In this document: positions 11,639-24,859 of the stretch, piece after piece
How the letters are laid out: every line of letters starts with the position of its first letter
How positions within the stretch are numbered: position 1 is the stretch's first letter
Source of the DNA: Mauremys mutica
Taxonomy: Eukaryota; Chordata; Testudines; Geoemydidae
Length of the DNA stretch: 64,000 bases
NCBI RefSeq assembly: GCF_020497125.1
Contig: NC_059075.1
Coordinates: forward strand, 67,599,321-67,663,320
Direction of reading: 5' to 3'
The notes under the pieces: model-generated
What the model saw: the letters and a program-made list of their open reading frames with translations, nothing else
What the model was told of the DNA's origin: nothing
Database searches by the model: none
Made by a program: the position numbers and the translations under genes

Positions 11639-12310
11639 CAGTAAAAACTCTTTTATCCGGAACTTCACCACCCGGCAAGCTCTATAACCCGGCATTTCTG
11701 ATCTGCACTGAAAGTCTGGTTTATAGTGCGGTTGGCGTAGGGCCAAAAGGGGGCTGGGGTGTGGGAGGGCCTGTAGGGTGCACTCTGGGAGGGGGCTTGG
11801 AGTGCCGGATGTGTGTGTGTGGGGGGCGCTCACCTCCAGCAACTCCCCGTCCCTCCCGTTGCGGTCGGAGGCACGGCCAGGCAGCTCTCTGCAGGCACGT
11901 TGCCTCAGTACCTCCTCCCCAAGCGCTGACTATGCGGCTCCCAGCCCAATGGCCAGGAACCGCGGCCAATGCCTGCAGACAAAGGCAGCGTGCCCATTTG
12001 CAGAACCGCCTGGCCACGCCTCTGCCAGGAGCAGCAGCAGGAACGGGGAGCCGCTTACAGGGATCAGCTGGAGGTGAGTGCCCTCCCCCATATGGCATCC
12101 GAAGCCCCCTACCATACCCCAACCCCCTGCCCCAAGCCCCCTCCAAGACCCAAACTCTCTCCCAGAGCCCATGCCCCACAGGTCCTATCTTGCACCTGCA
12201 CCACCACCACCACCCCCACTCCAAACTCCTCCCTCTGAGTTAACCAGCATTTTTAATTTACTAGCACCTCCCCTACCCCCAACATGCCAGTTAAAAAAAA
12301 GCTTTTACTG
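11639..12310. mobile_element. Tigger-like (Tc1/mariner) non-autonomous element
   Basis: The ends are CAGTAAAAACTCTTTTATCC on the left and, on the - strand from the right, CAGTAAAAGC. Each is flanked by TA (11637-11638 and 12311-12312), the Tc1/mariner target duplication. The 'ttatccgga' phrase next to the terminus is typical of Tigger ends. The 672-bp interior is GC-rich and C/G-skewed. It creates long but meaningless frames on both strands (up to about 240 codons). No transposase motif is visible. Confidence 0.7.
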
Positions 12311-13733
12311 TAATAATTTTTCTGGATAAATATCCGGGTTTATTTTGGTGGATGGAAAGACGGGGGGGAAGTATTCAGTAGATTAATGCTTTGAATTCCA
12401 TTCATCAATGTGGTTTGCTGCAGAACTAAAAACACAATGCCACCTCTGAGTTTAAGAAAACAATACATCTCTAATCCCCAAATAAAACTTTAATTTGAAT
12501 AAACAGTTTACTGCTGTAGACTTAGATCTATTAGCCACAAATATTTACATTTAATAACTGACACACTATCTGCAGCTCATACACTCAACTTCATCCTTTT
12601 CTCCTGTTTTTTTTTAAACTTGTGACTACTTCCTTATGTTCTGAAATGTACTGTGATACAGATTTTCTTCCCATTTTAGTGTGTCAAATCTTTAAACCGT
12701 TATCTGCTAATAGCTTGAAATGTGTACGTGGTGGGTGTGAGATTCATCATTACGTTCAGATGTGCACGCACTTCAGAGCTTGCGTGTGTGCCTGTTTGTT
12801 TATTGTGTGTATCTTTTAGACTAATATATAGCCTTACTTCAACAGGCAGCTGTGCATATACACACAGACGAATGTATTATTGTAATATATATATATTTAA
12901 TGCAATATATTGTATTCTTCTAATAAAACAAGTTATTTTTAATATATTTGAATGACTTAAAAGTAGCGTGAAAAATCAGAAAAAAAATGAAGAATACTTT
13001 TTGTAAAATCCGGAAATTTTTCAGTTAAAAAAAAAAAACTGGTTTAAACTGAAAACAAAGGGGCTTACTTACAGGTAAGGGATGGTTTATTTGACTAATT
13101 TTAAAGTGTTAAATTATATTCAAAGTGTTCCTCATTGTATGTCTAGGCTTCAGGTTCTGCTGTTGACTGCTATGCATTTTCTCTTGGGGGTGGGGAGGAA
13201 AAAACCCAACAATTGCAGCAAGTTAAAATATCAGTGTGTCCTATCACATTTGTGCACATCCATTCTGTAAAGCCAAGAATTACAATAAAACTTCCATAGC
13301 ACATAGGTCTAGTTACGTTGGTGTGGTCTTTTAAAGGGTATTAAAAGTTCAGGACTCTCACCTTCTGTTGTTCACTCTGGCCGCAGCAGGCGGAGGAAGA
13401 TGACGAGGGAGGGAAGTTACTTTTGTTTGAGTTTCATCTACTCACATACCTGCATTTTTCAATTACATGTTCCAACACATAGCAGGAGATACCACTATAC
13501 TGAATTCTAAACCTAACATGTCTCTTCCTGAGAACCACTTCTAGTTATAGCTGTCTCCAAAATATTTTTTTAAATTATATTAAAAAAATTCAGAAGTATC
13601 AACATGACCTAGAAGTACAAGTTCCACTGACAGTCCATGGGATCTGTGTTCCTAAATCATATAGGTGCTTTTGAAAATCTCACCAGAAGACAATTGGAGA
13701 ATCCAACAAGAGATCTAAAAGCTCAAGTTAGAG
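12311..13733. other. Gene-free AT-rich stretch
   Basis: Short AT microsatellite near 12885-12896 and several A-runs. No recognisable gene or repeat. Confidence 0.4.
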
Positions 13734-13999
13734 CAGTGGTTCTCAACCAGGGATACATACCTGGGGGTATGCAAAGGTCTTCCAAGAGATATATCCACTC
13801 ATCTAGATATTTTCCTCGTTTTACAATGGGCTACATAAAAAGCACTAGTGAAGTCAGTACAAACTAAAATGTCATACACAATGACTTGTTTATATTGCTC
13901 AATATACTATACACTGAAACTGAAGTACAATATTTATATTCCAGTTATTTTATTACATTGTAAAAATGAGAACGTAAGCAATTTTTTTTGCAATGTGCT
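13734..13999 (+). mobile_element. hAT (Charlie-like) fragment
   Basis: It begins with the hAT terminal motif CAGTGGTTCTCAACCAGGGA and continues with the 'ctgggggtatgcaaaggtcttcc' block of a turtle hAT family. The right terminus is missing; a Penelope-like tail abuts it near 14000. Confidence 0.65.
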
Positions 14000-14286
14000 G
14001 ATACTGACTCATGGCCAGAAAGGGTTAAACATCCTGCAAAATAACAAACCCTCAAGAGACCACATCCACCTTGATTGAATTGGCCCTGTCACACTGGTTT
14101 ATCACTGGTAAGGTAACTCCCTTCTCTTCATGTGTGTCAATATATTTATGCCTGCATCTGTAATTTTCACTCCATGCATCTGCAGAAGTGAGGTTTTTTT
14201 ACCCACGAAAGCTTATGCCCCAACAAATCTGTTAGTCTTTAAGGGGCCACCAGACTCCTCTTTAAAAAAAAAAAAAAAAAAAAAAA
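14000..14286 (+). mobile_element. Penelope-like element 3' tail with poly(A)
   Basis: This carries the reptile Penelope-like tail motif: CCACGAAAGCTTATGCCCCA followed by an AATCTGTTAGTCTTTAAGG block and CACCAGACTCCT, ending in a run of about 23 A. The same tail, inverted, is attached to a GIY-YIG coding fragment at 34480-35080, which supports the class call. Confidence 0.7.
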
Positions 14287-17200
14287 GGGATAAGAGTGCA
14301 CATTTGCATAAAATGGAACCTATTGCTGAATGAGTAGCAGAAATTGTTACATAAAGTAACTGGGGGACCTGAACTATGGAGGTACATTTTAGATGCAGGC
14401 CTGTGCCACAGAATTCAGCCCTCGATTTCAAATTCCCTCAGCAAATTTTCTGGAGGGGTGAAGAGTAAATCCAGAGGTACATGGAGATATTTCAAATATA
14501 TTTAAATAGCAAATATTAAAATGGAAGATTATGGGCTAATGATTTGGAAAATATCATTGAGATACAAACTGTTGGAATCTCCCTCCAAAATAGACATTGA
14601 AAGGTAAAAATTTCAAGAGCGCTTAAGGCCCACCAAAAAATCAATAGGATTTAAGTGCTCTTAAAAATTTGATCCAAAACGGCTGGACTATACTTCCATT
14701 AATTTCAATTGCTTTAAAAAGAGGGAAAAAAATCCAAATACCTTAGAAACCTTTTCATCATGCAGCACCAAAACATCTATACTCTTTCAAAACAAGGAGT
14801 AAGAGGAACAGACATTTGTTTAACAGTGACTTGCAAAAGGAAAAAAAAAATTAGGCTTGTGCCTTTTTCATTTCTTTAGGATGGATAAAGGAGGCCCAAA
14901 GAGTACACAACCAAAAAACAACAACCTTGCATTCAAAATATAAGTCTTCTCTACTTTGAAAGATCTGATGGCAAACAGGGAACTATTGAAATGGATACAT
15001 CACAAGAGACAAACGTGAAAGATGAGCTATGGAGAAGAAGAAGAATTTTTATTCAAGCAGTTTTAAAACTTATTTTTGGTACTACAGATTTAACCCCAAT
15101 GATTCTGGAACATTCTGAAGCACGCAAGACCCTTGGTTTTACTTGAGGACTGATTTGGGGAACACCAGACTTGATGTGACTGAGATTAAGGCCACCAGGG
15201 TCTCCTTTATTCATCAAGAGCAGGCACAAAGGAAGTAGCCCATTCCCCTAATCTGTTAAAAAGCCTTTTACGGGTCACTTAAGAGGCTTGTGCAATTTTT
15301 AATAGGCTCTGCTGAAGTGAAACTAGTGCACAGCCCATGAGGTAATCTCCATTGTAGCCTTGTACTCATTACATAGGCATTAACTTTTGGCAATGCAGAT
15401 CTTCCACAGTGCTGTTCCGGCAATAACGTGAAGCAGCAGCAGTCCTAGAGTTTCCCGAAAGCTCTGGCCTTCTCCTTTATCTCTTGCTCTATGCACTTTT
15501 TCCAACCTCTCACAAGAGAGCAGTTGCTCTGAGGTTCATTTGGTTGTATACCTTTTGTGAAAAGGTCCTATATGTGGCAGATTGATCATAGAGGGTCTAT
15601 ACACTGGCAAATAGAACAGTGTAGAATTTATCCAATTTCTTTGTGTTCTCTGCTTTTAAAGAAAAAATCCTATTCTACTTTGCAGAAAGAATAGTATTTT
15701 TGTCTACAAAAGAGCTGCCCCTGAAGTGATGCAACAGTGTGGAAAGACTGTGTGTTAAATTTTGAGTCAGTTTCTCTTCTTTGGAAAAAGCAATATACCC
15801 TGAAGCAGCACAGACTGTTAACTAGCCAGTTTAAGTATCTTTCATAGCACATCAATTTTCTTTTGCTTTTTACCTTTTAGATTACTGGACAGTCACATCT
15901 AAACACACATTTCTTTATCCAGTTTTTCCATTTAAGCAAACTTCAGGGTATTGCTGTGCTTGTCTAATCTGACATACATACAACAATCATTTTTTAAAAA
16001 CAGGTATTTTGTTTAAGTGGGTTTCACAGTCTAATGGCAATTCTGACAGCTCTCTCACTGTAGTTGCATTAGTGCATGCTTTAATTTAATACCTATTTTT
16101 CAAAGACTTTCAAAGATGCAAGTCACCAATGAAAGAAAAAAAAAACTCAGAAACTATACTTTGGAAAAAAAAAATCAAAGCTCCAACGCTTTATTTATCC
16201 ACACATTTAAAATACTGCATACAAACTAACAGCTTTCATGGCAAGCCAGCGGGAAACAGTTTAAAACCCTTCAAAGTTACATCACAAAGCACATATTATC
16301 TTGTTGAAAGAGACATAAACCTTAGAGTAGGAACCCCAATGTGCAGCCCTGATAGCCTTAATTTTTTTTATGTTGTCCTGTGTATGTCTACACTGTAGCT
16401 GGGAGGTGGGGTTCCCAACAAATAGACTCACATCGGTTCAGCTGAAGCTAGTGCACTTAAAAAAAAAAAATCACACTGTGGCTGTCACAGCATTGGCAGT
16501 GGCTCAGGCTACTCACCCAAATGCAAGCCTGCCTGACCCGCTGGGTCCAATCTCGGGTGGCCCGCCCATGCCACCATCAGTGCTGCAACATCCACAAGGC
16601 TATTTTTAGCACGCTAGCTCCAGCTGAGCTACCGCAAATCCATCCACGCATGATGGGCATCGCACCTTCCAGCTGCAATGCAGCTACCCCCTACATCTGT
16701 GTTACTTAGTATTGCAAAAGAAAGAATATTCTAGTTCAAATTTTCACCATCTATTTACTTTAGCCCCAAAATAGGTGAGAGACAAAAAACTAAAACTAAT
16801 CTGGTCATTCTCGCTTCCTATTTATATTCAATTTCACTTCCTCGTCCTCCTGCAGTGGTTTAAATGCAGTTTTGTAAACTAAAAAACACGAAAAAAAACA
16901 GGTGATTCGGTGAAAGTGTTTAGATGCTCAAACACATTAGGATTTTATAAAAGTTAAGATGGGGAGCTAAAACTAGTTAGTCTTTACTTCCTTTATTAGG
17001 GATTACCTGAAAATGGTGTACTGCAAGTCCAACTGCCTCTTTAAAAAGTGGACTTTTTCTACCAGGTTTGCAGCCAAGGATAATGTAAACTAAGAGCTTC
17101 ACAAGGAACTCAGGCTGAACAGAGGAGACTGCAGTTGATGTCCTCTGATGTACAAGTGCTTCCAGAAGCAAATTTCACTTCACTGTGCCCCATCAGCTTT

Positions 17201-18480
17201 GTCTTGCATACAAGGTTATGGTCAGAGAGGTGATGGCCAAGTAATACCACCACATTCCACTTATGCACACTTGCATTAGGGAAGAGGATTTACTGCTGGA
17301 TGGGCTGGTTTCCGGGATAGAAATCCCCCTTGGGGAATGATTGAAGTGGCATGAGACACACTGATCTTTTCTACAGTGAATACAGTTCTTAGTGTCGTGC
17401 TTTGCTTCCAGAGCCTGCCCATCTTTCACACTTGTGAAGTGAAAGGTGCAGGCAAGGAGGAAATGGGGAAGTCAAAGAGACACGAGTCACGTCACATCTA
17501 ACTTCTGAGTCTGTGTTTTCAGAGAGAGCCCCTTCATTAATACTGCTGCATTGCCACAACAAATCCCATTAAATACAGCTAAGCAGGCTAGGCTTCCACT
17601 GCCATCTGGCCCTCTTTGGGGGGCACTCACACTTCTTAGACAACATGCGGCATCAAGACAAATGGTCTAGTATGGAGCAAAGAGGTAAAACTCAAAGCAT
17701 GTTTAAAGTGTTATTGCCAACCAATTTTTGTTACTAGCTTAATTCTGAAACCACAGCACTATTTGTGTTTGTGAAAATATCCTGTTTGAGGAGTGCAGCA
17801 CAAAGACAGATGAACAGCACTAGTAACGGCTTCCTGTTTTTACTCACTCTTTTATGCAACCAACAGTGGCCAAGTTAGCAGGTTTCACTTCTTGCTGCAC
17901 AGGCAAGTCTACCTCCTGTAGAAGTAAACTTCACAAAGCTGTTCCCTGCTTAAGAATGATTCCGCAGCTGCTCTGCGCAAAAATCTCCCACTGAAGTCAA
18001 AGGGAATTCTACCTGTGAAGCTGCTATAGAATCAGAACTAAAATGAACAAAAATACATGGCATATTTAAGAGTTACTCACCCACCACAAGTTCTAATACA
18101 GCTGCCAGTTATATTCGTATAAATCCAAAGTAATTCCATCTACATCCAGAATTACTTCAAGATTTGAATATGATTGAGACTAGAATTTAACCCTTTATGT
18201 TTAAAAAGTGGAACTTGACATTTACAACAAACATTTATTCGGACAGCCTTGACAATACCATGAGTTTTTAAATGGATTTGCAGTGTGTGAAAGATCTCCT
18301 AAATGACTTACCGGAAACACCCAGACTGCACTTATTTGGCTAGATATGGGAATCTGTATAGAGCTTTTTCCTTCACTTTATTATGCTCGTATCCCCCGCC
18401 CCCCCCCGTTACTGAGACACGTGCTTTTCTTTAAATAGAGGCTTTTTTAAAAGTAACAAATAAAAATGTCAATGCCCTGC
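14287..18480. other. Gene-free stretch, unclassified with MITE-like patches
   Basis: No exon recognised. A MITE-like end (ATGTCTACACTGTAGC) lies near 16385 and its partner end is unclear. Frames here are all below 90 codons. Sequence is AT-rich with many A-runs. Confidence 0.4.
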
Positions 18481-18942
18481 TGTCACAGGCTGGCTGGTCA
18501 TTTAAGTGGAGTTGGACCCAACCTCACCTGTGAATGGTCAATTACTTCCCCAGCTGAGCGTGATCAGCTAGAAACATATTTAAAAGCCAGCAGGTAGGCC
18601 AGTCGGGAGAGAGCTGGAGTGGGTAGGACAGTTCCTGCAGTAAACTCTTGGGTAGTGATAAAGAGCTACAGGAAACAAGTTGGCTCCTGTGGCAGGCCAT
18701 TGCTCTCAGGAAAGTGGCCATAGAGTAGATACCTGCAGGGAATGGATAGGCCCCTGCAGCAGACCCTGGTTATAGGGAAGGGATCACTGAAGTGCTGTTC
18801 TAATTGTATATGGAAGAAACAAAGCTGAAGCCCTGAGAAAAAGACCTGAAGCAAACTGTGGCAGTGGTGTCAGTCCTTTCTGGGTTTAGGGAACAGCCCA
18901 GAAGCCTACACCTGCCTTCTCACAAGAACCACAGAGGCCACA
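18481..18942 (+). mobile_element. Possible solo LTR fragment
   Basis: It starts TGTCACAGGCTGGCTGGTCA and has a TATA-like 'atatttaaaagcc' segment about 95 bp in, followed by short purine-rich repeats ('cctgcag...'). The 3' edge (ending ...GAGGCCACA) is tentative and I found no matching target duplication. It could equally be an unclassified interspersed repeat. Confidence 0.35.
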
Positions 18943-21900
18943 GTGATGGATATAGTATAAATAACTAGACAGATTTAAGGAGGAATGGTGCAACATGAAC
19001 AATTACAAACACAGAACCCTGGGTTTGTTGTTGGTGGATTGCACACCTGAGAAACAGGTAATTAATAGCATAGTATCTTACTTTTTGGAGAGCTGAAAAG
19101 ATTCTCAGTGTTGGGGGGAAACAGTTAAACGTTGGGACTGGATTGCTCATGGGAGACAGAGCCTTTCACTTCTAGATTACCATGCTGAATCCAAGACAAG
19201 CTGCTAGCGATCAAAATAGTTACTATTATCTGACTGTTCAATGGCCTACATAAAATAAAGCATCAGTCTTATTGCAGTTCTGAGCCACCATCACATGCCA
19301 CAACTGACATTAAACAACATCTGTGTCAGTCTCAGCAGAGAGACAAAGAACTGAATGGCTCATGGAGACTCCCTAGAAGTGACCTCCCACGCCAGGCCTG
19401 AGTCGCATGCTCATCAGTGTAAGAGAGGTAGGGGTCACAGTGGAACTTTGTGCTGCAACTGTTCTGTGGCCAGAAAACTTCTGGCTCAGTACCTTTCAAC
19501 AACACTGAATTCACTTAAAAAAATTCATATAAAATATTTCTGGGGTAGATTCATTTTCGCAGTGGCCTTTTAAATAAAGGTCTCGTTTTCCTTGTCATAA
19601 ACCAGGTTTTCTTCAGTTGGAAGTATTATATAATTGTAGTCAATTGTAGCTCATTTTTAAAGTGGGTTCAGGTATACCTCCTTCCCAAAAATAAATCCCA
19701 CTGCCAATTTTATGGAGATTTAGAAATTGCATTTTTCAATTTTTTTAAAAAAATGTTGTTCTCTCCCTTACTGATGTGTAAGAGGCTAATGCAACAACAG
19801 GAAAAAAAAACTGGCTGTCAAGTGCAGAGGTTTTTTTTACTCAAACTTTCAGTTACAGTAATCTTTGACATGAATTGTAACAATATCAGGTTTAAAAAAA
19901 ATCAGAAGTGTGATTTTTAAGTTACCAGTGTCCCTTTAATCTCATGTATAGCCATAAATTATGATGCCACAAAGAATTTTTACTTCTGCATAGATGTAAG
20001 TGGAAGAAACAGCAGGCGAGAGAAAGAAAAAAAAATGCAGAAATCTGTTTGTAAATCTGTTTCTAAACTAGTCATCTGAAGGATCAGCCATCAACTGCTA
20101 ACACAAAACCACATCTATGCTTGTATTACATGCCCCTTAACCTTAGAGAATTGAAGTTGAATATGCAAATCATCTTCTGCTTAGTGGTTTTGTCTCCTCT
20201 TGATGCACACAGACACACTACAAGTCACAGCTACAGATGTGAATTGAAGGGAGAAACCCTCCCCTTTCTGTATGCTGCCTGGACAATTCCTCAATTGGCT
20301 GAGAATAACCATGTCACTTCTGCTTTTGCAATGGAGAAAGGAAGCAAGTATTAAAGGTTGTATTACTAAAGAGGAGACAAAGTAATCATCCTCCCAGTTC
20401 TGACGCAGGATGCAAGCAGTAAGCTGGTGTCTGATGTCTTTAGCACAGCCTGAGAAAAGGGCTGAACAACTGAGAGTAAAGATGCCTTGGAACTGGACCA
20501 GAAATTGAGCTTATTCTCACTGCATGAAAAATTAAAAATAAAAAGTTAAAAAAAAATCTTAAGTGGTAATAAAGAACTTCTCCCTATTGTTCTTACTGTA
20601 ACTCTTCTGAACAAACTGCATCTGTCAAAAACAAACAAAAAAAACCACACCACACACACGTAGGAATTACTGAGACAAGAGGGGCACTATTACACAATAG
20701 CATTTATGGGAACACACACACAAAAAGCCACCAGGAAGTACGATGAGACAAGTGCTAAGTCCTCTCAGTTTCTCCATTATCTGCAATTCTAAACACGTCA
20801 GAAATGTAGAATGAAAGTGTTCTGAAACCTCCCACCCCATGCCACCACCAAATAAAAGCTACACTATAAATAAAAGCCACCCAGTCACAATAATTAAGCC
20901 TCCCATAAGAATAAACCCATTCAAAACTATGTATATTTGTTGAGTCCTATTTAAAGGAACACTAGAATTCAAAAATATTTTTTTTTATCCCAGGAGTCAC
21001 TAATAATGAGATATTATAACAATCATTTGTTTAGTTATGTTATTTACTTTTCTCTTATTCTGGATACTGAATATGAGTCAGTTTCACTTTTGTTGCAGCT
21101 TCTTTCCACCTATTGGTTCTTATATACAAACACAATCTTGCAATAGTTGTTACAAATTCTTTAGGGGATATTTATAACCAACTAAAAACTTGTGACCTAT
21201 TCATTATAAACACAACATAAAACATTAAACCTAAACTCTGACCCTGCTTTATATGTTTGTATAGTGCCTAGAGCGATGATGCCCTGGCCTAGAGGCACTA
21301 CTGTAATATAGATAAATACTAGAGAAAGCCATTGGGCACCCACCCTAACTGAACTCAAATTTCACATAAGGAGGAGGAAGTTGTCAGATCTGTTTGACCA
21401 GATAAATTATTTAAATTAATAACTAACACAGCTCCTCTATAGCACTTTCCATCAGTAGATCTCAATGCACATCAATAATCTCTACAGAAGACAGAGAATA
21501 CCATTTACAAAAATGAGACTTAAAATTGCTATATACATGTACCGATATCTTATTGCCCAAGATAAGGTATTCAAGAGGTCTCCCCCACACTAGAAAGGGT
21601 TCTGAAAGGCTGAACAGGATAACTTTAGAGATGTAGACTTGTAAGAAAATTCAATTTAAAATTAATTGTTAACTATTTATATAGCATAGTAAATATAAAG
21701 ATTGCTTAACCTCCACAGCTGTGTTAATTTTTAAAACATTACATAATGGAACTAATCAAAAGTCATCAAAGGTATTAATCATTTTCTTCTGTTACTCACT
21801 AGTTGCAGACCTCCATTCCAAAGTCTGTCTACAAAAATTTTAGGGAAGACAAGCCAAAGGCAGCAGTTAAGTTTCCCTTAGCAGGCAAGGAAAGTGCAAA

Positions 21901-22534
21901 AGTTGTTTCTGTTGTATGTGGTAAATTAATTACAGACTGTATTAACTAGCAGGCTGACTTGTTAGGAATCAAGATCAACATGCTGTCTGCATTCTGTGAT
22001 TAACAAACAATTCCGATGTCAAATTTCATGGAAGAGGGGGTTTGTTGCAGCAGAGAGAAGCAAGCACTTTTATTCTAGCAATGAACTTTTGATCTCACTT
22101 GTTCTTTTCATTAGTTGCTCCCACCCTTTTCCATTTAACAAATTATTTTAAATCTAGCCTCACACAGAGAAACTGGCAGAACAGAACTAGAGTTAATATT
22201 TAGTACCAATACAAACAAGCATTTATTTTGTTTTCAGGAAGTGGCTAGTTAGCAAGAATATTAAATTCAAATAGGGCAAAAAGCAAACAATTTTTAAAAG
22301 AAGTGACAATTTTCAAGAAGGAAACAGCAGCGAGACAGAGTTTCAACCTTTCGCAGGAAATACACCATTTCTGAAATATCACCCAAGCAGTCTACTGCTG
22401 GAGACACAAAGGAACTAAACACTACCAAGACCTACAAAGTTTGTTTCGCCAGAGAGCTTTTTCTGTCTCTCTCTACCAATGTCCACTGTAAAAAAATAAA
22501 AGAACGCTTTTCTTTCACAGACGTCAGAGACAGA
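18943..22534. other. Gene-free stretch, mostly unclassified
   Basis: AT-rich. A MIR/CORE-SINE-like tail (TGTATAGTGCCTAGAGCGAT ... GGCACTACTGTAATATAGA) lies at about 21255-21330. No coding exon recognised on either strand. Confidence 0.4.
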
Positions 22535-22690
22535 AAGGATTTATGAGGTCATCTAGTCCATTCCTAGGGGACATTGTAGGATTGGTCTGTCAGACGCTTT
22601 GTCCAGGCTAGTTTTAAAAGACTCAAGCAATGGGATTTCCCCATTTTCCTTGGGAGCCTACCCCACAGTCAACGGGGCAAATGTGATCCT
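22535..22690 (-). repeat. CR1-related 3' fragment
   Basis: The + strand text 'tgaggtcatctagtcca' followed by 'tttgtccaggctagttttaaaa' is the antisense form of a CR1 3' UTR. It lies about 100 bp outside the CpG island. Confidence 0.6.
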
Positions 22691-22789
22691 CAGTTATAGT
22701 CATGCAACCGCAATGAACGCAGGAAGAGATCCTGCTATCACGTACTCCCCACACCTGGCCCAACTCCTAGTTACACCCCTTGGTACCCA

Positions 22790-23720
22790 CGGGAGCAGCT
22801 CTGGCACATTTAAGCCGCAGTTCCCCGGGCGCCCTTCCAGGCAGCAGTACTCCCTCTTCAATGACAACTGAGGTTGGCACATCAGAGCAGAGCGTGGAAG
22901 CGGGTCGGTCCCAAGTGCCTAGTGACAGGTCCCGGCGCCCAGGAAGGACCCCGATCGCTAACAAAGTGTTTTCGTGCTGCGAGCTCAGGAGGCCGAGGGG
23001 CAAGGGGGAGCCAGCCAGCCCGCCCCCGAGATTGCGGAGTTCACCCCAGCTCCACGCACGTGCCTGTCCGGGGCTGGCACCGAACCCCCCCCCCGTACGC
23101 CCCTCGGAGGGGACTCACCCAGCAGCTCCGTGGCAGCCCACCGGGCGAAGGCAGCCGGCTCCCCTCGCTCCCCCCCGCCTCCGCGGCGCTGGCAGGCTGG
23201 GCTGCGGCGAGGCCCGCGTGCCCTTGGCTGTCTCGCTCTGGGAGGGAGGCGGGGAGCAGAACCTGTCGCAGGGTTCGGGGAATGGAACATTCACGGCCGC
23301 AAACGGATACAAAGTAGCAGCAGAACGTCCCGTCTGCACCAGCCTCTCGCGAGCCGCCGAGAGCGTGAGGCTCCTGCTGCCCCCGCCCTCTCCCCGCCGG
23401 CAGCAGCCGCCCGCGTGTCTCCGCCTGCGCTCTCGCGCTAGCTCACCGCGAGCGCCGGCCGGGGAGAAGAAAGGGGGCGGGGCAGCGCCTGGCCCGTCCC
23501 CCCACCCCCGGCGACACACGGCGGAGAGGCAGGATCAAGGCTGAGCAGGGAACTGCGCGGGCCGCGCCAGCAGCGCCTGTGGGCGGGCGGGCGGACACGT
23601 GGGAATCCGCCCCGCAGCGGCGCTGCAGTTCCGCCCCGCAGCTTCCGAGGGGTGAGACCCACTCAACAGCCATTGCCCGGCCTCCACTTAGCACAGCGCC
23701 GTCGCATAGGACCCGGCTGC
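22790..23720 (-). promoter_or_regulatory. CpG-island promoter, probably of a leftward gene
   Basis: Roughly 900 bp is dense in CG dinucleotides and GC boxes (GGGGCGGGGC near 23475, GGGCGGGCGGGCGG near 23582), in sharp contrast to the CpG-depleted flanks. This is the normal look of a vertebrate housekeeping-type promoter. The best splice donors lie on the - strand, so transcription to the left is inferred. CCDC177 lies about 38 kb to the right on the + strand. In mammals CCDC177 and SUSD6 are divergent neighbours (from memory), so SUSD6 is the leading candidate. Several long frames inside are GC artefacts. Confidence 0.75.
23119..23600 (-). other. Candidate first exon of the leftward gene (SUSD6?)
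   Basis: On the - strand the sequence CTGCTGG|GTGAGTCCC gives a strong donor with GT at 23118-23117. A second donor (GCG|GTGAGC) lies near 23440. The upstream edge (TSS) is only guessed from the GC boxes near 23580-23600. The exon would be mostly 5' untranslated. A 134-codon - strand frame crosses it (23519-23115), but it is arginine/glycine/proline-rich and runs straight through the donor, so I do not call it coding. Identity as SUSD6 rests only on remembered gene order. Confidence 0.4.
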
Positions 23721-24640
23721 ACAGGGGTCACCCACGTGTAGGAACAGGCTACTACTGCCCCCAGTGGCCGGGTATGGCCACACCGCATTGCGAACCTAGC
23801 TCTGGGGGACTCGGGCTTGTGGACTGGATGTTTCCAAGCCTGCACTTGGACTCCACACTGCATCCTAAAGCCAGGTTTACAATGGCTGCACCTGGGTTTC
23901 ACAGCCCTGAAAACATGTCCATGCTGCGCTACACGGTCCCTCTGACAGGTCCACGGCTTGAGCTGCATCCATGCTGCAAAATGACGCAGATTGGACCCCA
24001 GTCACACAGGCACTTAGGTTCTTACCCATCCCCCTAGCAAGCACCAAGGCCCTGGGGCTGAGTGCTTGCTGAGCCCAGTCAGACTAATTTGTGTGGGAAC
24101 GGAAGTGGGGTGTGGGCTCAAACCTGAGTTATAGCCCAGGCATAGCATGCAGCGTAGACATACCTATGAATTCAGCCTCACACCACTACTGTAAAGCATC
24201 AACCCTATTTTAAACGTGGAAATGGAGGATGCTGTCTGAGGGGGTCTTTTGCATATAGTTTAAGCCTAATTACACTGGTCAGTTACTTTCTGGTTATAGT
24301 CAGTTTCACTTCTTCCTGCTGTAACCCAGCCTTGAAGGATTTCAGCTTCAAAACACTACAGAGTATTATTTTAAAATGCTAACCAAAACAAATATTTTTC
24401 TTGACTTTTTACTTCCTAAATTATACAAAAACATTTATATGATTTGGTAAAAAAAATTAATCAAAAGGTTATATCTGGACCTACACTACATTAAAAGAAA
24501 TAATACTACCCCTTCAAAAATCCAAGCAAATTTATACCAAGATTCTTGTCTTGTCAGAGTAATTATCTGTTTTTATTCATGAATCTAGTTATGTGGATTC
24601 TGGGAACAGAGAAATTCAAACAGTGATCACCTTTGTAAAT
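23721..24640. other. Gene-free stretch with a MITE-like right end
   Basis: GCAGCGTAGACATACCTA near 24150 resembles a MITE terminus. The rest is unclassified. Confidence 0.35.
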
Positions 24641-24859
24641 AAGAACATGTCTATGTACTTAACCTAAATTTTGTATTTCCCTGTTGCTGCGTAGTTCAAA
24701 TAGATCCTGACCCTCATCTTTGTAATCCCTGTATAGGTTTGGACAGACCACCCTTGTAAACTGTATCTTCTCTGTAATGTATGAGCTAGACTTCCTCAGC
24801 CTCACTTGGTATATGACCTACATAACTGATCTATTTAGTAGCTCTTTTCCAAAACTTCT

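Noticed and set aside
11527..12243. 238-codon + strand frame and a 167-codon - strand frame
   Set aside because: Mostly within the Tigger-like element; G- or P-rich low-complexity products overlapping on both strands with no domain.
22780..23544. 254-codon + strand frame, and 134-155 codon frames on both strands, in the CpG island
   Set aside because: Low stop density from high GC content; arginine/proline/serine-rich in every frame and no conserved motif. Treated as promoter and 5' UTR DNA.
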